Assembly: GCA_905235835.1 (NCBI GenBank)
Contig: CAJONQ010000046.1
Location: 1 to 42,161 of the forward strand
From: an uncultured Prevotella sp.
GTDB taxonomy: Bacteria > Bacteroidota > Bacteroidia > Bacteroidales > Bacteroidaceae
Reading direction: 5' to 3'
Length of the DNA: 42,161 nt
Position numbers and translations under genes: made by a program. The first letter of the stretch is position 1. Each line of letters begins with the position of its first letter. Under the pieces are notes generated by a model. It saw only the letters and a program-made list of their open reading frames with translations. It searched no databases and was not told the DNA's origin. This document shows positions 24,194 through 33,264 of this stretch, one piece after another.

Positions 24194-26053
24194 ATGGCAA
24201 ACAAAGAGAAACTCTTCACCGAGTTTCAGGCGCCCACCACTCAGGAGTGGTTGGACAAGATTGAGGTGGACCTGAAAGGTGCCGACTTCCAGAAGCGACT
24301 CGTGTGGAGAACCAATGAAGGCTTTAACGTACAGCCTTTCTATCGCCGAGAAGACTTGGCGAACCTGAAAACACCTGACGCACTGCCTGGTGAGTTCCCA
24401 TTTGTTCGTGGTAACAAGAAGAACTCCAACGAGTGGTATGTACGTCAGAACATCAAGGTGGATGACCCCGTTGAGGCAAACAAGAAGGCGCTCGACATTC
24501 TGAACAAGGGTATCGACTCCATCGGTTTCCGCTTCGGCGGTGATAAGGTAAGCCCAGAGTTCATCGAGACTTTGCTCAAGGATATCCGTCTGGATATCGT
24601 GGAGGTCAGCTATCGCACCTGTCCCCGTCATGCTGTCGAACTTGCCGAGATACTCGTGAAGTATTTCGAGAAGATGGGCTATGACAAGGAGAAAATTGTG
24701 GGTGGTGTCGGCTTCGACCCTATCGACAAGATGTTACAGAAGGGTAAGGATACCACTCCGATGCTCGCTCAACTGCCGAAGATTGTGGAGACCTTGAAGG
24801 ACTATCCCAACCTGCGTTGTGTAATGGTACACTCTGATACCCTCAACAATGCCGGCGCTTATATCGTACAGGAGTTAGGTTATGCCCTCAGCTGGGGTAA
24901 TGAGTACCTGCAGCAGCTGGTAGACGCTGGTGTGGATGTCGACCTTGCCGCCAAGAGCATCAAGTTCTATATGGGTATCTCCGAGAACTACTTCATGGAG
25001 ATCGCCAAGTTCCGTGCCGCCCGTCTGTTGTGGGCTCAGATTGTAAAGCAATATGAGCCGAAGTGCGACTGTGCTTGCAAGATGATTATCAATGCCAGCA
25101 CATCAACCTATAACCAGACGGTCTTTGACTCTTATGTCAACCTGCTCCGCTCTCAGACAGAGGCAATGTCTGCCGCACTGGGTGGTATCCACTCGATGGT
25201 GGTTACTCCGTTCGACGCTCCATACGAGAAGGCGACGGACTTCAGTGAGCGTATCGCCCGCAACCAGCAGTTGCTGATCAAGGAGGAGAGTCATTTCGAT
25301 CGTATCGTTGACCCATCCGCTGGTTCTTATTATATTGAGCACCTGACAGATGCCCTTGCCCAGGAGGCTTGGAAGATCTTCCTCAAGATGGAGGATGAGG
25401 GTGGATTCTTAGAGGCTGTCAAGAAGGGTATCGTACAGGATGATATCAATGCTACCAACGTGAAGCGTCATGGTGATGCAGCCAAGCGTAAGGAGTTCAT
25501 CCTCGGTACTAATCAGTTCCCGAACTTCACCGAGAAGAGTGAGGGTAAGCGTGCGCTCAGCGCTGCCGGTTGTTGTGCCACAGCAACAGACCACAACTGC
25601 GAGGCTCCCTTCAAAGCATTGGAGACCACGCGTCTTGCCGCTGACTTCGAGGACCTCCGCATTCATACTGAGGAGACGAAGGTGCCCACAGCATTTATGC
25701 TGACCATCGGTAATCTTGCCATGCGTCAGGCTCGTGCCCAGTTCTCTTGTAACTTCCTTGCCTGTGCCGGCTATAAGGTGATTGACAACCTCGGCTTCAA
25801 GACGGTAGAGGAGGGTGTTGACGCTGCGTTGAAGGCAAATGCCGACATCGTCGTTATCTGCTCTTCTGATGACGAGTATGCAGAGTATGCTATACCAGCC
25901 TTCAAGTACCTGAACGGTCGTGCGATGTTCGTGGTGGCTGGTGCTCCTGCTTGCATGGAGGACCTGAAGGCTGCCGGCATCGAGAACTTTATCCATGTGA
26001 GATGTAATGTGCTTGAGACTCTCAAGGAGTATAATGCTAAGTTAGGTATATAA
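24194..26053 (+). CDS. mutA: Methylmalonyl-CoA mutase small subunit
   Basis: A 619-residue beta (small) subunit of adenosylcobalamin-dependent methylmalonyl-CoA mutase, which interconverts succinyl-CoA and methylmalonyl-CoA in propionate formation. It shows the TIM-barrel mutase domain (LAQLPKIVETLKDYPNL, FRAARLLWAQIV, STSTYNQTVFDSYVNLLR) and a C-terminal flavodoxin-like domain lacking the DxHxxG cobalamin-ligand motif, as expected for the non-catalytic subunit. Size and order (small then large subunit) are typical. It has its own promoter. Unusually, it is separated from mutB by about 510 bp holding a GxxExxY gene rather than lying directly next to it. Confidence 0.97.
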   Translation: MANKEKLFTEFQAPTTQEWLDKIEVDLKGADFQKRLVWRTNEGFNVQPFYRREDLANLKTPDALPGEFPFVRGNKKNSNEWYVRQNIKVDDPVEANKKALDILNKGIDSIGFRFGGDKVSPEFIETLLKDIRLDIVEVSYRTCPRHAVELAEILVKYFEKMGYDKEKIVGGVGFDPIDKMLQKGKDTTPMLAQLPKIVETLKDYPNLRCVMVHSDTLNNAGAYIVQELGYALSWGNEYLQQLVDAGVDVDLAAKSIKFYMGISENYFMEIAKFRAARLLWAQIVKQYEPKCDCACKMIINASTSTYNQTVFDSYVNLLRSQTEAMSAALGGIHSMVVTPFDAPYEKATDFSERIARNQQLLIKEESHFDRIVDPSAGSYYIEHLTDALAQEAWKIFLKMEDEGGFLEAVKKGIVQDDINATNVKRHGDAAKRKEFILGTNQFPNFTEKSEGKRALSAAGCCATATDHNCEAPFKALETTRLAADFEDLRIHTEETKVPTAFMLTIGNLAMRQARAQFSCNFLACAGYKVIDNLGFKTVEEGVDAALKANADIVVICSSDDEYAEYAIPAFKYLNGRAMFVVAGAPACMEDLKAAGIENFIHVRCNVLETLKEYNAKLGI

Positions 26054-26061
26054 TTTTTAGT

Positions 26062-26545
26062 ACGCGAAGACGCAAAGACACTAAGATTTATGGGGAGCCA
26101 AGAAGAATTCCACAGACTGAACAAATTGAGCAATGTCGTTATCGGTGCTGCAATAGAGGTTCATCGGGAGTTAGGTCCAGGTCTTTTGGAGTCTGCTTAT
26201 GAGGAGTGTCTTAAGATGGAGCTGCAGTCGCAAGGCGTGAAAGTCGATACACAGGTAGACCTGCCCTTGTATTATAAGGGAAGGAAGACCGAGAAAGTGT
26301 TTCGTATTGATATGTTAGTTGATGATTCGTTAGTAGTTGAACTAAAATCAGTGGAGGTGCTTAAACCTGTCAATGAGATTCAATTGGTGACTTATCTGAA
26401 ACTTGCGAATCTTCGTTTAGGTCTGCTTATCAATTTTAATGTTCCTGTTTCGCGAGACGGTATAAAAAGGAAGGTTAATGGATTCTCTGAATATACAGGA
26501 ATAAAACTTGTCAGAGAATAACTTTGAGTCTTAGCGTCTTTGCGT
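26062..26545 (+). mobile_element. Candidate GxxExxY cassette bounded by inverted 8-bp repeat arrays
   Basis: The gene at 26090-26521 is exactly framed by repeats. On the left are three 8-bp units, ACGCGAAG, ACGCAAAG, ACACTAAG (26062-26085). On the right, in opposite orientation, are the units that read on the minus strand ACGCAAAG, ACGCTAAG, ACTCAAAG (26522-26545). The left array ends 4 nt before the ATG; the right begins directly after the stop codon. GTAC borders both outer ends. The cassette lies between mutA and mutB, which are normally adjacent, so it looks inserted. No transposase is encoded. Confidence 0.6.
26090..26521 (+). CDS. GxxExxY family protein (PD-(D/E)xK nuclease-like)
   Basis: A 143-residue protein of the GxxExxY family. 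The name-giving motif GLLESAY is at 31-37, preceded by [13 protein letters not shown]. The core FRIDMLVDD (71-79) and VVELKS (82-87) gives Asp74, Glu84 and Lys86, the arrangement of a PD-(D/E)xK endonuclease fold. No enzymatic function is established for the family as far as I know. It lies 36 bp after mutA and 44 bp before mutB, on the same strand and without terminators, so it is probably carried on the mutAB transcript. Flanking inverted 8-bp repeat arrays suggest it moved here as a unit. Confidence 0.92.
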   Translation: MGSQEEFHRLNKLSNVVIGAAIEVHRELGPGLLESAYEECLKMELQSQGVKVDTQVDLPLYYKGRKTEKVFRIDMLVDDSLVVELKSVEVLKPVNEIQLVTYLKLANLRLGLLINFNVPVSRDGIKRKVNGFSEYTGIKLVRE

Positions 26546-26565
26546 ACAAAACAACAATAACGATT

Positions 26566-28728
26566 ATGAGAAAAGATTTTAGTAAAGTAAATATCTACGA
26601 CGGCATCAAGGCTCAAGACGGTGCCAAGTGGGTGAAGGACAATAACATCGTTGCCGACTGGAAGACACCAGAGCATATCGAGGTTCGTCCTGTATATACG
26701 AAAGAGGACTTGGAGGATATGGAACACCTCGACTTCACAGCAGGTATTCCTCCCTATCTCCGTGGTCCGTACTCTATGATGTATCCGTTCCGTCCGTGGA
26801 CCATCCGTCAGTATGCCGGATTCTCTACCGCTGAGGAGTCGAATGCGTTCTATCGTCGTAACCTTGCCTCTGGTCAGAAAGGACTGTCTGTCGCTTTCGA
26901 CCTTCCTACACACCGTGGTTATGACCCCGACAATGCCCGTGTGGTTGGTGATGTCGGTAAAGCTGGTGTAAGTATCTGTAACGAGGAGAATATGAAGGTA
27001 CTGTTCTCGGGAATCCCCTTGAACAAGATGTCTGTCTCCATGACGATGAACGGTGCCGTATTGCCTATCCTTGCCTTCTATATCGTGGCAGGTCTGGAGC
27101 AGGGCGCTCAGTTGGAGGAGATGGCTGGTACTATCCAGAACGATATCCTGAAGGAGTTCATGGTACGTAACACCTATATCTATCCCCCTGCATTCTCGAT
27201 GAAGATTATCGCTGATATCTTCGAGTACACCTCCCAGAAGATGCCTAAGTTCAATAGTATCTCTATCTCCGGCTACCACATGCAGGAGGCTGGTGCCACC
27301 GCTGATATCGAGCTTGCCTATACGCTTGCCGACGGTATGGACTATCTGCGTACTGGTGTGAATGCCGGTATCGATGTGGATGCCTTTGCTCCCCGTCTGT
27401 CCTTCTTCTGGGCAATCGGTATGAACCACTTCATGGAGATTGCCAAGATGCGTGCTGGTCGTCTGTTGTGGGCGAAGATCGTGAAGAGCTTTGGTGCCAA
27501 GAACCCGAAGTCACTCGCTTTGCGTACCCACTCCCAGACTTCTGGTTGGTCACTCACCGAGCAGGATCCATTCAATAACGTAGGTCGTACCTGTATCGAG
27601 GCAATGGCTGCCGTACTGGGACATACTCAGTCACTGCATACCAACGCCCTTGATGAGGCTATCGCCCTGCCGACCGACTTCTCCGCTCGTATTGCCCGTA
27701 ACACACAGATTTACATCCAGAACGAGACGAAGGTCTGCAAGCAGATCGACCCATGGGCTGGTTCTTACTATGTGGAGACACTGACCAATGAGTTGGTTCA
27801 TAAGGCTTGGGAGCATATCCAGGAGATTGAGAAACTGGGTGGTATGGCAAAGGCTATCGAGACAGGGCTTCCTAAGATGCGTATCGAGGAGGCTGCGGCA
27901 CGTCAGGCTCGTATCGACTCTGGTGTACAGACTATCGTAGGTACCAATAAGTACCGTCTGGAGCATGAGGATCCTATCGACATCCTTGAGGTCGACAATA
28001 CTGCTGTGCGTAAGCAGCAGGAGGAGAGCCTCGCACAGGTTCGTGGTTCTCGTGATGAGGCAGCCTGTCAGGCAGCCCTGAAGGCAATCACAGACTGTGT
28101 GCGTGATTTCCAGGAGGGTAAGAAGAGTGAGAACAACCTGCTTGACCTTGCCGTGAAGGCAGCCCAGTTGCGTTGTACCCTTGGTGAGATTTCAGATGCC
28201 TGCGAGGAGATCGTGGGTCGTTATAAAGCAGTAATCAGAACGATTTCAGGTGTGTATAGTTCAGAGTCAAAGAATGACAGCGACTTCGAGTTGGCTTGTA
28301 AGCTGACCGATGAGTTCGCGAAGAAGGAAGGTCGTCGCCCCCGTATCTTCATTGCCAAGATGGGACAGGACGGTCACGACCGTGGTGCGAAGGTAGTGGC
28401 AACAGGTTATGCTGACTGTGGTTTTGACGTGGATATGGGACCGTTGTTCCAGACTCCTGCCGAGGCTGCCCGTGAGGCTGTTGAGAACGACGTCCACGCA
28501 GTGGGTGCATCCTCGCTTGCCGCAGGTCACAAGACGCTGATTCCCCAGCTCATCGAGGAGCTGAAGAAACTGGGTCGTGAGGATATCATGGTGATTGCCG
28601 GTGGTGTCATCCCAGCCCAAGACTACGACTTCCTCTACAAGGCTGGTGTCGCCGCCATCTTCGGTCCTGGTACCTCAGTGGCTAAGGCAGCCGTTGAGAT
28701 GATGAAGATCCTGCTCGACGAGCAGTAA
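26566..28728 (+). CDS. mutB: Methylmalonyl-CoA mutase large (catalytic) subunit
   Basis: A 720-residue alpha subunit binding adenosylcobalamin. It has the TIM-barrel with [33 protein letters not shown] and [12 protein letters not shown], and a C-terminal cobalamin domain with DGHDRG (about 601-606) supplying the base-off His ligand, plus [10 protein letters not shown] and IFGPGTS. The true start is the ATG at 26566 ([13 protein letters not shown]); an in-frame TTG at 26524 lies inside the cassette repeat and is unlikely. A terminator follows. The product feeds the methylmalonyl-CoA decarboxylase whose membrane subunits are encoded on the opposite strand upstream; the epimerase gene is not in the window. 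Confidence 0.97.
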   Translation: MRKDFSKVNIYDGIKAQDGAKWVKDNNIVADWKTPEHIEVRPVYTKEDLEDMEHLDFTAGIPPYLRGPYSMMYPFRPWTIRQYAGFSTAEESNAFYRRNLASGQKGLSVAFDLPTHRGYDPDNARVVGDVGKAGVSICNEENMKVLFSGIPLNKMSVSMTMNGAVLPILAFYIVAGLEQGAQLEEMAGTIQNDILKEFMVRNTYIYPPAFSMKIIADIFEYTSQKMPKFNSISISGYHMQEAGATADIELAYTLADGMDYLRTGVNAGIDVDAFAPRLSFFWAIGMNHFMEIAKMRAGRLLWAKIVKSFGAKNPKSLALRTHSQTSGWSLTEQDPFNNVGRTCIEAMAAVLGHTQSLHTNALDEAIALPTDFSARIARNTQIYIQNETKVCKQIDPWAGSYYVETLTNELVHKAWEHIQEIEKLGGMAKAIETGLPKMRIEEAAARQARIDSGVQTIVGTNKYRLEHEDPIDILEVDNTAVRKQQEESLAQVRGSRDEAACQAALKAITDCVRDFQEGKKSENNLLDLAVKAAQLRCTLGEISDACEEIVGRYKAVIRTISGVYSSESKNDSDFELACKLTDEFAKKEGRRPRIFIAKMGQDGHDRGAKVVATGYADCGFDVDMGPLFQTPAEAAREAVENDVHAVGASSLAAGHKTLIPQLIEELKKLGREDIMVIAGGVIPAQDYDFLYKAGVAAIFGPGTSVAKAAVEMMKILLDEQ

Positions 28729-28747
28729 GTTACTTCTCCCTTATAAC

Positions 28748-28784
28748 ACAAATCCCCAACTGCCATCGTCGGTTGGGGATTTGT
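28748..28784 (+). terminator. Intrinsic terminator after mutB
   Basis: ACAAATCCCCAAC (28748-28760) pairs exactly with GTTGGGGATTTGT (28772-28784) across 11 nt, followed by TGTTTTG. It lies 20 bp after the mutB stop codon. Confidence 0.85.
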
Positions 28785-28836
28785 TGTTTTGTGGAATGGA
28801 ATCAACGCAGGCATATTCTAAAAAGTGGGAAGTTTC

Positions 28837-28871
28837 TTGTGTATGTTTGAAATTTTTTGTACTTTTGCCGG
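28837..28871 (+). promoter_or_regulatory. Promoter of the subtilase gene
   Basis: TTG (28837-28839), 20-bp spacer, TACTTTTG (28860-28867). Predicted +1 about 28871, 31 nt before the ATG. Confidence 0.65.
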
Positions 28872-28901
28872 CAGAAGTTATACATATTTATTTTTAGGAA
28901 G

Positions 28902-31106
28902 ATGAAGAAGACTTTATTTGCATTATTGTTCTTGCTGCTGACGGCAGGCGAGACCCTGGCGCAGAAAATCGACTCACGGCTGACACAACTCGCCGAGCAA
29001 TCTGTTCTGCACCGTGCGCAAGGTAGAAAAGCAATAGACACTACCGCTGTTAAAAAACGTTTTTTCGTTAGTTTCAATGCCGACGGCACGCTGCAGTGGA
29101 TGTCGGTCATTGGCGTGATGAACGAGGGCGACGAGTGCCCCACCGAGCAATTGCAGCAGATGGGCATCGAGGTGGTGAGCGTGCTGGGCAGACTGGTGAC
29201 GATGCGCATACCAGCCGATAAACTACAGTTGCTGGAGCAGGTGGAGCAGTTCAACTACGTGATGCCCGACGAAATCAAGCGCCCCAGGAACGACGCGGCG
29301 CGCAAGGCTACCAGCGTCGAGCAAGTGAACACCGAGGCGGCCGCCAAAGCCCAGAAACTGCCCAAGGCATACACTGGCAAGGGCGTGGTGACGGGCATCA
29401 TCGACATAGGCATCGACTATAACCATGCCGCCTTCAGCGATGCGGATGGCAAGTTGCGAGTGGTGAAAGTCATCTGTTACGACCAGGCGGCGAAGAAGAT
29501 AGTGGAGGTGGACGATCCCGCCAAAATCAAGCAAATGACCACCGACGATTTCGATTCGCACGGCACCCATACCTCGTCCACCGTAAGCGGCTCTGCCCTG
29601 GGCAACGGCTATCAGGGCATGGCTCCCGAGTCGGAGATCATACTGTGCGGACTGGGCAAGAACTCTGGCGGCAGCAATATCAATGACTGCATAAAGCGGA
29701 TATTCGATTATGCCACTAGCAAGAACATGCCCGCCGTCGTCAACATCAGCCTGGGCAGCGTACTGGGACTGCATGACGGCAGCGACGCTACAGCCATTGC
29801 CGTCGAGGAACTGACCCAGAAGGGCACCGCTAAGGGGCGCGCTGTCGTCATCAGTGCCGGCAACGACGCTTCCAACCAACAGTCGATTATCCATACCTTC
29901 AACTCTGCTGACGAGGAGCTGAAGACCGTGCTGGGCGTCAAGTCGACCGACCCCCAGGAGGGTGCGAAATACGATGCGAACTGTTACTTCTATGCCACCG
30001 ACTATCAGGACTTCTCCGCCAAGCTGAAACTGGTGGACATGACTACCGGAAACTTCATAACGATGAAAAACAACATGTACGAGGACGGGAAATTAATCAC
30101 CGAGGACGTTGACGAGATTGTGGTATCCAAGCAGACAGGGACTAACCTGAAAAAAGAAACCACGGTATTCCGTGGCCTCAACCTGGACTACAAGATGGCA
30201 AATGCAAACTACCGTCTCGTGCTCGTCGTCAAGCCCGGTCACGCCGGACAGACCGTCAATCTGATTTGCGACGGCGAAAACAATGATGAGTTATGTTTCG
30301 ATGCACCCAATTGGGCGGGATATAAGGACTTCACGAAGCTCGGATATGTGAAGGGTAACGGCGACTTCGCTTTCTCCACTGAAGTCTGCAACCCCTACGT
30401 CATCAGCGTCGGCTCGTACATCACCAAGGACCAGTGGAAGAACTACAAGAATGACCAGAGCTACTATCCCCCATCACGCATCACCGGAACGAACCAGGAG
30501 GTGGGCGAGATTTCCGACTTTTCCAGCTACGGCATAGCCGACAACAGTGTCAAGTGCCCCGTCGTGGTGGCACCCGGCCAGGGAATCGTATCGGGAGCCA
30601 GCAACTACGACAAGGAGCTCTTCCAGAAGGAGCAGCCCGGCGAGCCACTCGCCGGTAAAGAATTATACACGCTCTTTCCATCGGTCGAGAAGTTCGGTCG
30701 AAAGAACTGGTATCTCCTCGCCCAGGGAACGTCGATGTCCGCGCCGGTCACCACCGGCATCATCGCCCTCTGGATGCAAGCCAATCCCAACCTGACCGTC
30801 AACGAGATCATCGACATCATCAAGGCAACCAGCGACAACGACGACTGGACTACCAAAACGGACAAGATTCCGTCGAAGAATAAAGTGCAGGCAGGCTACG
30901 GCAAAATCAACTGCCTGAAGGGACTGCAGAAGATCGTCGGCGTCGATACCGCCATCGAGACCATCGGTGCCGACGGTCATCGCGAGGCTACTCCCGCCAC
31001 CATGTACGACGTCGATGCTCCCGTCTACAACTTGCAGGGCAGGCAGGTCGACAAGTCGTACCGAGGATTAGTGATATACAAGGGACGGGCATATCTTAAT
31101 AAGTGA
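28902..31106 (+). CDS. Secreted S8 subtilisin-like serine protease
   Basis: A 734-residue exported protease. Signal peptide 1-20 (cleavage after TLA), an inhibitor-like propeptide region about 50-125, then the S8 catalytic domain: Asp168 in IIDIGIDYNHAAF, His220 in SHGTHTSS, an oxyanion-type Asn in VVISAGNDA, and Ser611 in GTSMSAP. An insert of about 190 residues lies between the Asn and Ser segments. The C-terminus (YNLQGRQVDKSYRGLVIYKG) resembles a short tail common on secreted Prevotella/Bacteroides proteins, perhaps a sorting or anchoring signal. I begin at the ATG at 28902; an in-frame upstream TTG-type start overlaps the promoter. The gene is visibly richer in G+C and C-ending codons than its neighbours. 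Monocistronic, with its own terminator. Confidence 0.93.
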   Translation: MKKTLFALLFLLLTAGETLAQKIDSRLTQLAEQSVLHRAQGRKAIDTTAVKKRFFVSFNADGTLQWMSVIGVMNEGDECPTEQLQQMGIEVVSVLGRLVTMRIPADKLQLLEQVEQFNYVMPDEIKRPRNDAARKATSVEQVNTEAAAKAQKLPKAYTGKGVVTGIIDIGIDYNHAAFSDADGKLRVVKVICYDQAAKKIVEVDDPAKIKQMTTDDFDSHGTHTSSTVSGSALGNGYQGMAPESEIILCGLGKNSGGSNINDCIKRIFDYATSKNMPAVVNISLGSVLGLHDGSDATAIAVEELTQKGTAKGRAVVISAGNDASNQQSIIHTFNSADEELKTVLGVKSTDPQEGAKYDANCYFYATDYQDFSAKLKLVDMTTGNFITMKNNMYEDGKLITEDVDEIVVSKQTGTNLKKETTVFRGLNLDYKMANANYRLVLVVKPGHAGQTVNLICDGENNDELCFDAPNWAGYKDFTKLGYVKGNGDFAFSTEVCNPYVISVGSYITKDQWKNYKNDQSYYPPSRITGTNQEVGEISDFSSYGIADNSVKCPVVVAPGQGIVSGASNYDKELFQKEQPGEPLAGKELYTLFPSVEKFGRKNWYLLAQGTSMSAPVTTGIIALWMQANPNLTVNEIIDIIKATSDNDDWTTKTDKIPSKNKVQAGYGKINCLKGLQKIVGVDTAIETIGADGHREATPATMYDVDAPVYNLQGRQVDKSYRGLVIYKGRAYLNK

Positions 31107-31123
31107 CTATATATAAATAAGGT

Positions 31124-31151
31124 AAGAAGGTGGTCAAGTAACCACCTTCTT
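31124..31151 (+). terminator. Intrinsic terminator after the subtilase gene
   Basis: AAGAAGGTGGT (31124-31134) pairs with ACCACCTTCTT (31141-31151) around a 6-nt loop and runs into a T-tract on the plus strand. It sits only 5 bp from the convergent peptidase stop codon. Confidence 0.9.
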
Positions 31152-31155
31152 TTTT

Positions 31156-33261
31156 TTATTTCCACTTCATTCCCACGTTCTGCATGATGAAACCGTAGAT
31201 ATCTGCCTGCTCCTCCAATACTTTTGCCAGAGGCTTGCCACCACCGTGACCCGCCTTGGTGTCGATACGGATGAGAGTGGGGTTAGGACCGGCATTGCAC
31301 TCCTGCAAGGTGGCAGCAAACTTGAACGAGTGGGCTGGTACTACACGGTCGTCATGGTCGGCAGTGGTGACGAGGGTGGCAGGGTAGGAGGTGCCGGGTT
31401 TAAGGTTGTGGAGTGGGGAATAACCACGCAGATACTCGAACATCTCCTTGGAGTCCTCACTGGTACCATAGTCAGGAGCCCAGTTCCAACCAATGGTGAA
31501 CTTATGATAACGCAGCATATCCATGACACCTACCTGTGGGATAGCAACACGGAAGAGGTCGGGACGCTGCGTCATGCAGGCTCCCACCAGCAATCCTCCA
31601 TTAGAGCCGCCAACAATGGCAATCTTGTCTTTGTTGGTGTATTGTTCCTTGATGAGCCACTCTGCGGCACCGATGAAGTCGTCGAAGACATTCTGCTTTT
31701 GCATCTTCGTACCCGCCTGGTGCCACTCCTCACCATACTCACTGCCACCACGTAAGGTGACCTGAGCGTAGATACCGCCATTCTCCAAGAACGGAATACG
31801 GTTGGCGGAGAAACTGGGAGTGATGGCGATGTTAAACCCACCATAGCCATAGAGGTAGACAGGATTCTTACCATTGCGTTTCAGTCCTTTTTTATACGTA
31901 AGGAACATGGGAATACGCGTGCCGTCTTTGCTCTGGAAGAACACTTGTTCACTGGTGAAGTCGTCCTGGCGGAATTTTACGCTGGGCTTCGCATAGAGCG
32001 TACTCTCTCCAGTCTCCATATCGTAACGGTAGATAGTGCCAGGAACTGTGAAGGATGTAAAGGTATAGAAACACTCTGGCTCCTTCTCTTCACCTGTAAA
32101 GCCGACGCTGCCTACAGAGGGGAGGGTAACCTCGCGTAGTTGTTTTCCATCGAGACCGTAAACGTAGGCATGGTCGGAGGCATCCTTACTATAGGTAAGA
32201 ATCATTTTGCGATTAATGACATCCACATCACCGAGTACGTCCTGTTGCTCTGCAATCAGTTCCTTCCAATCATTGACTCCAGGATGGTGGATATCTGCCG
32301 TCATAATATGATTCTTGGGAGCTCCATAGTTGGTAAAGAGGAAGATTTTATCACCTTCCGTATAGATAGGAGTATAACGGTATCCCATGTCTGCAGTCAT
32401 CTGCGTAAACTGTGAGTTAGGTACACGCAGGTCCCTCACATAGAGATGGTTTCCTGCCTCAGCACCATCCTCATAGAGAAACATCATGGTCTCCTCATCA
32501 TTAACAGATACGGTATAGAACCGCATGGGATAAGCAGCATTCTGATAGAACAACATATCGTCTGTTTGTGGTGTCCCTATCTTATGATAGTATATTTTAT
32601 GTCCCGCATTGACATTAGAGAACTCTTTTCCCTTTGTGGGCGCATCATAGGCACTATAGTAAAAGCCGTCGCCCTGCCATGCCGCACCAGAGAACTTCGC
32701 CCATTCGATATGGTCATCAGTCAGTTGTCCTGTGGTGAGGTCGATGACATAGAACTCCTGCCAGTCGCTACCAGAGCGAGAGACGGAATAGGCGGCATAT
32801 CTCCCGTTGTGTGAGAAGTATACACCTTTGAGAGCCACAGTACCGTCGGTACTTAACTTATTTGGGTCTAAGAAGACACGTGGCTCTCCTCCCAACTGGT
32901 CCATCACATACAATACATACTGGTTCTGCAGACCATCATTCTTATAAAAGTACCATTTCCCATGATGCTTTATAGGTGCAGATAGTTTCTCGTAATTCGA
33001 TACTTCCGTGAGCCGCTTGAGCAGTTTCTGGCGGAAGGGAATCTTGCTCAGATAGTCGTTGGTGACCTTGTTCTCCGCCTCTACCCATGCCGCCGTCTTG
33101 GCACTGGTGTCATCCTCCAGCCAGCGATAAGGGTCGGCGACCTGTGTGCCGAAATAGTTGTCGACAGTACCGTCTTTATCGGCTTTAGGATATTGGATGA
33201 CTTGTGACGATGTTGATGCGGTTACTAATGTTGCCATTGTCAATAGAATGATTTTTCTCAT
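31156..33261 (-). CDS. Prolyl oligopeptidase family serine peptidase (S9A)
   Basis: A 701-residue exported peptidase. A short signal sequence (MRKIILLTMATLVTASTSS) precedes a seven-bladed beta-propeller (about 30-430) that starts with the family segment VADPYRWLEDD, followed by the alpha/beta-hydrolase domain. Catalytic triad by motif: Ser553 in GGSNGG, Asp637 in DHDDRVVP, His672 in GHGGG, almost the same spacing as porcine POP. It cleaves after Pro in short peptides; a periplasmic site is likely. It begins 3 bp after the hemW stop codon and is therefore cotranscribed with hemW, with no obvious functional link. Confidence 0.95.
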   Translation of the reverse strand: MRKIILLTMATLVTASTSSQVIQYPKADKDGTVDNYFGTQVADPYRWLEDDTSAKTAAWVEAENKVTNDYLSKIPFRQKLLKRLTEVSNYEKLSAPIKHHGKWYFYKNDGLQNQYVLYVMDQLGGEPRVFLDPNKLSTDGTVALKGVYFSHNGRYAAYSVSRSGSDWQEFYVIDLTTGQLTDDHIEWAKFSGAAWQGDGFYYSAYDAPTKGKEFSNVNAGHKIYYHKIGTPQTDDMLFYQNAAYPMRFYTVSVNDEETMMFLYEDGAEAGNHLYVRDLRVPNSQFTQMTADMGYRYTPIYTEGDKIFLFTNYGAPKNHIMTADIHHPGVNDWKELIAEQQDVLGDVDVINRKMILTYSKDASDHAYVYGLDGKQLREVTLPSVGSVGFTGEEKEPECFYTFTSFTVPGTIYRYDMETGESTLYAKPSVKFRQDDFTSEQVFFQSKDGTRIPMFLTYKKGLKRNGKNPVYLYGYGGFNIAITPSFSANRIPFLENGGIYAQVTLRGGSEYGEEWHQAGTKMQKQNVFDDFIGAAEWLIKEQYTNKDKIAIVGGSNGGLLVGACMTQRPDLFRVAIPQVGVMDMLRYHKFTIGWNWAPDYGTSEDSKEMFEYLRGYSPLHNLKPGTSYPATLVTTADHDDRVVPAHSFKFAATLQECNAGPNPTLIRIDTKAGHGGGKPLAKVLEEQADIYGFIMQNVGMKWK

Positions 33262-33264
33262 ATC

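Noticed and set aside
26392..27429. A 345-codon minus-strand frame across the GxxExxY/mutB region
   Set aside because: It lies antisense to mutB motifs, crosses the cassette border, and has no domain or promoter of its own.
29223..29894. A 223-codon minus-strand frame opposite the subtilase
   Set aside because: Long antisense frames are expected opposite GC-rich C-ending codons; the subtilase frame holds the catalytic motifs.
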